Positions 8,688 to 15,066 of a DNA stretch of 61,006 nt are shown here, piece by piece. Position numbers and translations under genes: made by a program. Under the pieces are notes generated by a model. It was not told where the DNA came from. It did not search any database and saw only the letters and a program-made list of their open reading frames with translations. The stretch comes from an uncultured Paraprevotella sp. (GTDB lineage Bacteria > Bacteroidota > Bacteroidia > Bacteroidales > Bacteroidaceae): NCBI GenBank assembly GCA_944321365.1, contig CALULA010000013.1, forward strand, positions 1 through 61,006, in the 5' to 3' direction. The first letter of the stretch is position 1. Each line of letters begins with the position of its first letter.

Positions 8688-9008
8688 GGCAGTCCGCACA
8701 CACCGCTCCCCGCCTTTCGCCGCAAGACCCGCCTGCACATTGCGGAAAGACCGGACAAGTGTTGCGGAAGAACCGGACGAGTGTTGCGGAAAGACTGGAC
8801 GAGTGTTGCGGAAAGACTGGGCGAGTGTTGCGGAAAGGCTGACGACGCGGTGCGGAGTGTCTGGCCCTTCCCGCCCGCATTCACGCCGGAAAAGCATTAA
8901 ACATCGTTAATTTTTTGCGATTTTCCGGGGCTTGTCCGTAAGTCCAGACATAACGGCTCACGGCAGAGTCCGGAGTCACAGACGGATTTAACCCAAAAAT
9001 TTCACAAC
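8688..9008. other. 321-bp intergenic region holding repeat array B
   Basis: No gene is visible. It holds the phased TGCG array at 8739-8870 and an 8-bp inverted repeat (CCGGAAAA 8886-8893 / TTTTCCGG 8921-8928) that may fold but lacks a clear T-tract. I see no TAnnTTTG promoter for the GH43 gene. Confidence 0.6.
8739..8870. repeat. 22-bp phased TGCG array B, six units
   Basis: Cores begin at 8741, 8763, 8785, 8807, 8829 and 8851, all exactly 22 bases apart. Here the middle units are nearly identical over the whole 22 bases (GTTGCGGAAAGACTGGACGA with few changes). The first and last units diverge. This is the most homogeneous of the four arrays. Confidence 0.9.
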
Positions 9009-10028
9009 ATGAAGAAACTACTGACTGCAGCCCTACTGACGGCCTGCTCTGCGGCAGCTATCTCCGCAAACCCTCCTGCGGCAAGGCAGGACACGACTTT
9101 CACGGCCACGGCCAACCCTTTCGTCAACTACAAGTATCTGGGCGATCCGGCGGCTCTCGTAGACGGTGACAAAGTGTATATCTATGCCGGACACGACGAA
9201 TGCCCCGACAACCAGAACCGCTACGTGATGCACGAATGGTGCATCTTCTCCACATCGGACATGAAGACGTTCACCGAGCACGCCTACACACTGAAAGCCA
9301 CGGAATTCCCTTGGGCACGAGGCGAGGCGTGGGCCAGCCAGGTCATCAGGCGCGGCGACAAATACTACTGGTATGTCACGGCACAGCACAAGAGCATTCA
9401 CGGAAAGGCCATCGGCGTGGCGGTCTCCGACTCTCCCACCGGCCCGTTCATCCCGTGTCCGGAACCGCTCGTCACCAACGACATGACCACGAAATACACG
9501 CCCATCAGCTGGGAAGACATAGACCCCACGGTGTGGATCGACGACGACGGACAGGCCTACCTCTTCTGGGGAAACACGCAACTTTATTATGCCCGTCTCA
9601 AAGACAACATGACGGAACTGGAGGGCGACATCATGCCCGTCAGCATACCGGGCATCCACCAGCCGTCACTGCCCGACCCCGGAAAGGACTTCTACACCGA
9701 GGCTCCGTGGATCCACAAGCGCGACGGCTGGTATTACCTGAGCTTCGCCGTGGGATTTCCGGAGAAAACGGCCTATGCCATGAGCCGGAACATCAACGGA
9801 CCGTGGGAGTACAAGGGCATACTGAACGAGATTGCCGGGAACAGCAACACCAACCATCAGGCCATCATCGAGTTCAAAGGCGAGTGGTACTTCGTCTATC
9901 ACAACGGTGCCATCAACACGGCTGGCTCAAGCTACCGCCGCTCGCTCTGCATCGACCGGCTGCGCTACAAGCGCAACGGTGAGATGCAAAGGGTGCAGAT
10001 GACCAGCGAGGGACTGTGGGGCGAATAA
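9009..10028 (+). CDS. GH43-family glycoside hydrolase
   Basis: The protein of 339 residues has a signal peptide (MKKLLTAALLTACSAAAISA) and a five-bladed propeller GH43 domain. Catalytic residues can be placed: the base Asp in YLGDPAALV near residue 46, the pKa-modulating Asp in DIDPTVWIDDDG near 175, and the acid Glu in DFYTEAPWI near 237. A conserved His lies in NHQAI. GH43 enzymes are mostly beta-xylosidases or alpha-L-arabinofuranosidases; closely similar sequences are called xylosidase/arabinosidase, but the specificity is not certain. It probably acts in the periplasm. No SusC/SusD pair or other polysaccharide-utilisation gene lies beside it. Confidence 0.9.
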   Translation: MKKLLTAALLTACSAAAISANPPAARQDTTFTATANPFVNYKYLGDPAALVDGDKVYIYAGHDECPDNQNRYVMHEWCIFSTSDMKTFTEHAYTLKATEFPWARGEAWASQVIRRGDKYYWYVTAQHKSIHGKAIGVAVSDSPTGPFIPCPEPLVTNDMTTKYTPISWEDIDPTVWIDDDGQAYLFWGNTQLYYARLKDNMTELEGDIMPVSIPGIHQPSLPDPGKDFYTEAPWIHKRDGWYYLSFAVGFPEKTAYAMSRNINGPWEYKGILNEIAGNSNTNHQAIIEFKGEWYFVYHNGAINTAGSSYRRSLCIDRLRYKRNGEMQRVQMTSEGLWGE

Positions 10029-10071
10029 GGCCCTGCAAGGAGCGAAAGACTTTTCCCTGCGGACAGAAACA

Positions 10072-10102
10072 GCAAGAGCGGACCGGAAAGGCCCGCTCTT
10101 GC
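10072..10102. terminator. hairpin between convergent genes
   Basis: A 10-bp perfect stem (GCAAGAGCGG / CCGCTCTTGC) with an 11-base loop lies between the GH43 stop and the stop of the convergent secreted-protein gene. The T-run is weak (CGCTTTAT). Confidence 0.5.
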
Positions 10103-10119
10103 CGCTTTATGACAAGCGT

Positions 10120-11745
10120 CTAACGCTTCAGGAGCTTTCCTCCCGGCGTGACATACAGTCCGGCCGGCCAGTCGGCGGGAAGCTTCTCCCCCTGTTTCAG
10201 CACGCCCTGACGTACACCGGTAATGGAATAGACCGGAACGGCTTTTCCGCCTTTCCGCACACTCTCCATGCCCAAGGCATCCTGCCCGATCAACCGCACA
10301 GTGCTTTTTTCACCGGCGGCGGCACAACGCAGAAATCCCCGGCACGGGTCCATCCAACTGCCTGCCGTCAGACGTACAAAACATGTCCCTTCCGGATTCA
10401 ACAGATACAACGGCTCTGCCGTCTCCTCCGTGATATCGCGACGGCTGAACGTGGCAAAAAATCCATCGTTCTGCGGCCAGCCCTCCGTCTCCGTCATCAC
10501 GACCGCCTCTGAAGCGCAAAAACAAAGGACATCATCTGCCTGCTCACCTGTCGGCCGCCACAGACAGGGCATGCCTGCTTTCCACGGTTCTCCTGTCTCC
10601 ACCCGGCGGAATACCGCGCCGTCTGCCGACATTTCCTCAAAAGAAAGACGTTCCAGTTCAGCCGTTTCTCCGTCAGACGTACCCCATGTTGTCCGCTCCA
10701 CGGCAAACGGCAGTCCGATCGTGTACCATCCGTCGTCTTCGTAAACCGTACGCTCCCACCTGATTCCGGTACCCTGAGGCACACTGAAAGCATATTTCGG
10801 CCCCAACCGGCAGCTGTCGCAACCCACGATCGGCGTAATGGCCTCACCGGCCACTTCCGCGTCCTTGCGCTCTATTTCTATGACATTAGGCCATCCTTCC
10901 GGCAAGCGTGACGCCTGCCCTTTTCGCACGTAAGTCCAGACATATTTTCCCGGCAAGCGGTCGGCCGACATAGTTCCTGCCCCTTGCGGCAACGTCATCT
11001 CCGTGAAATCTATCCGCTGCGCCTCTGAAAAATCCATGGCAAACAAGTCATCTCTCAGCCAATCTCCTCTGAAGGTCCAGTCCTCTCCCGCTCCGACCTC
11101 CACTGAGGGCGGCTCCACCTCTTTATAAATGTACAATGAATCGCCGCTGTTCGTCTTATACAGCTTGAAGCTTCCGCCATAACCGTCCACCATCATCCCG
11201 AAGGCTTGTCTGGAAGAGGTGCTGTAATAAACCTTTTCTGCGGTATACAGACGGGTCATCGGCAGGCGCGAAGAAGCAGACAAAGGCTCAATCACGAACG
11301 TCTTGCAGTATTTTTCCTTGCTCTTGTCCGGCATTTGCGCCAGTTCCTCGTCGGTCAGGGTGAACAACGAAGTGGTGGCATTGCTCACTTGTTTCACGGT
11401 ATAGGCCAGACAGGCATTCAGGGCCAGGTCGCGGAAAGCATAAGCCGTCCCCTCCTGTTGCAGTTCAAAAACCGCCGTTCCGCCGTCCTCCACCCGGATG
11501 CGTCCGTTCTCATCCATATGCGTCAGCCGTCCTTTCCTGCTCGTTGTCTTCGTTCCGGTGGTCTCCTGTGCCGCCATGACATACACGGAATCCGCATATT
11601 TCCGGCTATATCCGGCCAGCACATAATGCGCCCCTGCCTCCAATTCACTGACATCTGTCACACGCCGGAAGGTCTGTGCCGCAACCGGCCCACACCACAG
11701 TCCGCAAAACAGCCCGCAACCGAGCAACAAAGCAACTCGTCTCAT
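10120..11745 (-). CDS. secreted protein of unknown function with a C-terminal sorting-like motif
   Basis: The protein has 541 residues. I do not recognise the main part. It begins with a signal peptide (MRRVALLLGCGLFCGLWCGPVAAQ). Residues 25-205 contain strand-rich segments (GAHYVLAGYSRKYADSVYVMAA). Residues 215-460 include GWYTIGLPFAVERTTWG, which resembles beta-sandwich segments of Bacteroidetes surface proteins. The last 40 residues (VPVYSITGVRQ, LPAGLY-like WPAGLYVTPGGKLLKR) resemble the C-terminal domain that directs type IX secretion or a degenerate relative. It lies 18 bases after the lipoprotein gene and is probably the last gene of a three-gene operon. Confidence 0.7.
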   Translation of the reverse strand: MRRVALLLGCGLFCGLWCGPVAAQTFRRVTDVSELEAGAHYVLAGYSRKYADSVYVMAAQETTGTKTTSRKGRLTHMDENGRIRVEDGGTAVFELQQEGTAYAFRDLALNACLAYTVKQVSNATTSLFTLTDEELAQMPDKSKEKYCKTFVIEPLSASSRLPMTRLYTAEKVYYSTSSRQAFGMMVDGYGGSFKLYKTNSGDSLYIYKEVEPPSVEVGAGEDWTFRGDWLRDDLFAMDFSEAQRIDFTEMTLPQGAGTMSADRLPGKYVWTYVRKGQASRLPEGWPNVIEIERKDAEVAGEAITPIVGCDSCRLGPKYAFSVPQGTGIRWERTVYEDDGWYTIGLPFAVERTTWGTSDGETAELERLSFEEMSADGAVFRRVETGEPWKAGMPCLWRPTGEQADDVLCFCASEAVVMTETEGWPQNDGFFATFSRRDITEETAEPLYLLNPEGTCFVRLTAGSWMDPCRGFLRCAAAGEKSTVRLIGQDALGMESVRKGGKAVPVYSITGVRQGVLKQGEKLPADWPAGLYVTPGGKLLKR

Positions 11746-11763
11746 CTGCTATACCTTATTATA

Positions 11764-12927
11764 TTATATAGACCGTCCGCCCGGTACAACCGCCGGAGTG
11801 TCGTCTACAGTTATTGTATCACGACCGTCTGTTCCGTCTCCCGGTTCGGGAGTCGGCTCATCAGGATCGTCCGGAACGACGGGCGTGTCAGGGTCTTCTT
11901 CACCCTCATCCGGATTGTCCGGCTCATCGGATTCGTCAGGATTGTCCGGTGGCAACGGTTCCTCTTCCGGTTGCGCCCATTCATAATAGTCCACGCCTTT
12001 CAGTCCCGTCACCCCGAAATACTTCTCCACCAGTCCCAACAGGTACACGCGTTGCCCTATATTCTCCGGATGGTCGGACAGATTGAGAGCCGCCCGCTCT
12101 GCTGTTCCGTTTTTCAATTCCACAGGCATGCAACGATCCACGTCGGTCTCCGCCGGCGTATCGGCTATGAGTATATTGCTCTGACTGGCTCCTTCCGCAC
12201 CGAACAGGGCCGTACTGAGACTGGTGCCGGTGCAGGAGCCTACGATATAACCGACGACCTTCTCTTCATAACTGTCTTCCGACCCTATTCCCTCATAGAC
12301 AGCCAGGACCTCGTTCACCGTAAGCACATCGCCATATCCGTCTCCCGATTCCGGTTCGTCCGGCTCATCTGATTCGTCCGGCTCTTCGGAGTCATCCGGC
12401 TCGTCCGGAGGCAACGGCTCTTCATCGGGCGTCATCCACCTGTAGTAGTCCACATCCTTCAGTCCTGTCACGCCAAAATATTTCGTTACAAGGCCGAAGA
12501 GGTACACCCGTTGTCCGATATTTTCCGGATGATCGGAGAGATTCAGAGCCGCTCTTTCCTCTGTTCCGCTCTTCAGTTCCACAGGCATACAACGGTGTGC
12601 GTCGGTCTCCGTCGGTATGTCGGCTATGAGTATATTGCTCTGCCCGGCTCCCTCCGCACCAAACAGAGCCGTACTGAGACTGGTTCCGGTGCAGGAGCCT
12701 ACGATATAGCCGGCCACTCCCTGCCCGAAACGCTCACCATCCTTTATCCCCTCGTAGGCAAGCAGAGCAGCCCCGACCGTCAATGCATCGTCATATCCGG
12801 CTTCCGCAGCGGGCGCATCGCCCCCCTCTCCTCCCTCTTCCGGGGGAAGTTCCACTTTCTGACAGGCCGCACAAGTCAAGCACAGCACACAGAGCCACAC
12901 ACCGATGCGCAATATACCACAGTCCAT
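11764..12927 (-). CDS. lipoprotein with two tandem DUF6359-like domains
   Basis: The 387-residue protein has an N-terminal hydrophobic segment ending TCAACQK, with Cys22 as probable lipid-modified residue, although the lipobox is loose. Two near-copies of one domain follow, at about residues 45-165 and 200-325. Both contain VGYIVGSCTGTSLSTALFGA or its near equivalent, SNILIAD, CMPVEL, LNLSDHPENIGQRVYL and KYFGVTGLK. This matches the DUF6359 pattern, an OB-like domain of unknown function. Acidic, proline-rich linkers (EEPDESDEPDEPE) follow each copy, and the C-terminal tail is disordered. The DNA of the copies is also closely similar, which suggests a fairly recent duplication. It is probably cell-surface exposed and cotranscribed with its neighbours. 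Confidence 0.75.
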   Translation of the reverse strand: MDCGILRIGVWLCVLCLTCAACQKVELPPEEGGEGGDAPAAEAGYDDALTVGAALLAYEGIKDGERFGQGVAGYIVGSCTGTSLSTALFGAEGAGQSNILIADIPTETDAHRCMPVELKSGTEERAALNLSDHPENIGQRVYLFGLVTKYFGVTGLKDVDYYRWMTPDEEPLPPDEPDDSEEPDESDEPDEPESGDGYGDVLTVNEVLAVYEGIGSEDSYEEKVVGYIVGSCTGTSLSTALFGAEGASQSNILIADTPAETDVDRCMPVELKNGTAERAALNLSDHPENIGQRVYLLGLVEKYFGVTGLKGVDYYEWAQPEEEPLPPDNPDESDEPDNPDEGEEDPDTPVVPDDPDEPTPEPGDGTDGRDTITVDDTPAVVPGGRSI

Positions 12928-12934
12928 TCCGACA

Positions 12935-13078
12935 TCACTCTTCTGTCAATGCCTTTTTCAGTTTCTTGAACTTGGCTTTCACATTATGGGAATAATAGAA
13001 ATCATCCCACCATGCCCACACGAAAATGACGCAATCAAATGCAAGCCAGACAACCACAATCCAGTGCCAAACTTCCAT
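12935..13078 (-). CDS. 47-residue membrane peptide
   Basis: A short open frame starts MEVWHWIVVVWLAFDC and continues VIFVWAWWDDFYYSHNV, then ends in a basic tail KAKFKKLKKALTEE. Residues 4-24 form one tryptophan-rich membrane helix and the C-terminus is amphipathic and positively charged, so it probably has one pass with the tail in the cytoplasm. The stop lies only 7 bases before the lipoprotein start, and GGAAGA precedes the ATG as a weak ribosome site. A promoter -7 box lies 32 bases upstream. I do not recognise the family. The composition and tight spacing argue for a real gene, the first of the operon. Confidence 0.65.
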   Translation of the reverse strand: MEVWHWIVVVWLAFDCVIFVWAWWDDFYYSHNVKAKFKKLKKALTEE

Positions 13079-13109
13079 GATTCTTCCTTTTAAATATTTT
13101 TCATTTTCA

Positions 13110-13166
13110 CAAAGATACGATTTTATCTGAATAACTATCTTTGTTCGACAAAAAAAACTATCTTTG
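13110..13166. promoter_or_regulatory. divergent promoter region with three TATCTTTG boxes
   Basis: TATCTTTG occurs on the minus strand at 13117-13110, pointing at the membrane-peptide operon. It occurs on the plus strand at 13136-13143 and 13159-13166, pointing at rfbC. The two plus copies sit in a 10-base direct repeat (ACTATCTTTG) 23 bases apart. No strong TTTG -33 element is seen for any of them, so which one is used is unclear. Confidence 0.5.
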
Positions 13167-13194
13167 CAGACAACAAAAAATATTGCTGATCATT

Positions 13195-13764
13195 ATGAAA
13201 GTCATAAAAACCGCCATCGACGGCGTCGTTATTATTGAGCCACGCTTGTTCAACGATACAAGGGGATATTTCTTTGAATCGTTCTCCCAACGGGATTTTG
13301 ATGAGCATGTACGCCCCATACATTTTGTACAGGACAATGAAAGCAAGAGCTGTTATGGTGTCTTGCGCGGTCTGCATTTTCAGAAACCTCCCTTTGCACA
13401 AAGCAAACTGGTGCGTGTCATCAAAGGGGCCGTACTGGATGTCGCCGTCGACATACGGAAAGGTTCTCCAACCTTCGGGCAGCACGTCGCCGTTGAGCTG
13501 ACGGAAGAGAATCACCGGCAATTCTTCATTCCCCGCGGCTTCGCGCATGGATTCAGTGTGCTGACCCCTGAAGTGATATTCCAATACAAATGCGACAACT
13601 TCTATGCCCCGCAGAGTGAGGGTGCGCTGGCATGGGACGATCCGGACCTCAACATAGACTGGCAGATCCCGTCCGACCGGATCATCCTTTCCGAGAAAGA
13701 CAAACATCACCCACGTCTGAAAGACGCAACGGATCTGTTCGACTACAACGACAACTTATATTAA
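13195..13764 (+). CDS. rfbC: dTDP-4-dehydrorhamnose 3,5-epimerase
   Basis: The 189-residue cupin-fold enzyme epimerises dTDP-4-keto-6-deoxyglucose at C3 and C5, the third step to dTDP-L-rhamnose. The family signatures are NDTRGYFFESFSQRDF, HFVQDNESKS, GVLRGLHFQKPP (with the catalytic-region His), IPRGFAHGFSVL and LNIDWQIP. I took ATG 13195 (MKVIKTAIDGV) as start; the frame begins earlier at 13141 but that stretch overlaps the promoter. The length is normal. rfbB follows after 17 bases, so the two are an operon. Confidence 0.95.
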   Translation: MKVIKTAIDGVVIIEPRLFNDTRGYFFESFSQRDFDEHVRPIHFVQDNESKSCYGVLRGLHFQKPPFAQSKLVRVIKGAVLDVAVDIRKGSPTFGQHVAVELTEENHRQFFIPRGFAHGFSVLTPEVIFQYKCDNFYAPQSEGALAWDDPDLNIDWQIPSDRIILSEKDKHHPRLKDATDLFDYNDNLY

Positions 13765-13781
13765 ACCATCAAGCATATAAC

Positions 13782-14921
13782 ATGGACTTCAAACGAAACA
13801 TCATCATAACCGGAGGAGCCGGTTTTATCGGCAGTCATGTCGTACGACTGTTCGTCAACAAATATCAAGACTACCACATCATCAATGTGGACAAACTGAC
13901 TTATGCGGGTAATCTGGCCAACTTGAAAGATATCGAGCAGCAGCCCAACTACACGTTTGTAAAGGCAGACATCTGCGACTTCGACAAGATGCAGCAGCTC
14001 ATGCAAGAGCATCATGTGGACGGCATCATCCACCTGGCAGCCGAAAGTCACGTGGACCGCAGCATCAAAGACCCCTTTACGTTCGCACACACCAACGTCA
14101 TCGGTACGCTGACTTTGCTGCAGGCGGCCAAAAACTATTGGGAGTCTTTGCCTGAAGGTTACAAGGGAAAGCTTTTCTATCACATCTCTACCGACGAGGT
14201 CTACGGCGCACTTGAACTGACGCATCCCGAAGGACTCGAATCGCCATTCACCACCAAAGCCTCGTCAGAACATCATCATGCTTACGGAACAACGTTCTTC
14301 ACCGAAGAGACGAAGTACAATCCGCATTCGCCTTATTCGGCTTCCAAAGCCAGTTCAGACCATTTCGTACGGGCTTTTCACGATACATACGGCATGCCCA
14401 CCATCGTAACCAACTGCTCCAACAATTACGGGCCATACCAATTTCCGGAAAAGCTCATCCCGCTGTTCATCAACAACATCAGGCACCGCAAGCCCCTTCC
14501 CGTATATGGGAAAGGCGAGAACGTGCGCGACTGGCTCTTCGTGGAGGACCACGCACGGGCCATCGATCTCATCTTCCACAAAGGAAAAATCGCTGAGACC
14601 TACAACATCGGGGGCTTTAACGAGTGGAAAAACATAGACATCATCAAAGTAGTCATCCGGACTGTGGACCGTCTGCTGGGCCGCAAGGAGGGCGAAGACA
14701 TGCAGCTCATCACCTATGTCACCGACCGCAAGGGGCATGACATGCGCTATGCTATCGACTCCCGGAAACTGCAGCGCGAATTAGGCTGGGAACCGAGCCT
14801 GCAGTTTGAGGAGGGCATTGAGAAGACCGTTCGCTGGTATCTCGACAATCAGGAATGGATGGACAACGTAACCAGCGGTGATTATCAAAAGTACTACGAC
14901 AGCATGTACAAAAACCGCTGA
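13782..14921 (+). CDS. rfbB: dTDP-glucose 4,6-dehydratase
   Basis: The 379-residue SDR enzyme converts dTDP-glucose to dTDP-4-keto-6-deoxyglucose using bound NAD. The Rossmann loop is TGGAGFIGSHV at residues 9-19. Further motifs are HLAAESHVDRSI, the catalytic STDEVYG, and YSASKASSDHFVRA with the YxxxK pair. Family-typical NNYGPYQFPEKLIP also occurs. ATG 13782 was chosen; upstream in-frame sequence belongs to rfbC read in another frame. It is cotranscribed with rfbC. The partner rfbA lies about 19 kb away at 33771 and no rfbD is in the window. Confidence 0.96.
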   Translation: MDFKRNIIITGGAGFIGSHVVRLFVNKYQDYHIINVDKLTYAGNLANLKDIEQQPNYTFVKADICDFDKMQQLMQEHHVDGIIHLAAESHVDRSIKDPFTFAHTNVIGTLTLLQAAKNYWESLPEGYKGKLFYHISTDEVYGALELTHPEGLESPFTTKASSEHHHAYGTTFFTEETKYNPHSPYSASKASSDHFVRAFHDTYGMPTIVTNCSNNYGPYQFPEKLIPLFINNIRHRKPLPVYGKGENVRDWLFVEDHARAIDLIFHKGKIAETYNIGGFNEWKNIDIIKVVIRTVDRLLGRKEGEDMQLITYVTDRKGHDMRYAIDSRKLQRELGWEPSLQFEEGIEKTVRWYLDNQEWMDNVTSGDYQKYYDSMYKNR

Positions 14922-14949
14922 CCGTTTTTCGCCTGTTTCTCCATAAAAG

Positions 14950-14997
14950 GAATCCATCCCCGCCGGTCTTTTCCTGCCGACGGGGATGGATTCTTTT
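14950..14997. terminator. strong terminator between rfbB and fkp
   Basis: A 13-bp perfect stem (GAATCCATCCCCG / CGGGGATGGATTC) has an 18-base loop and is followed by TTTTG. It separates the convergent rfbB and fkp genes and can serve both strands. Confidence 0.85.
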
Positions 14998-15066
14998 GTT
15001 TCGCCCGGCAAAGCCTGCCTCAAAGGCATGCCGGTCATACGGCCTTGCCCCTCTCCGCTCCGCCGC

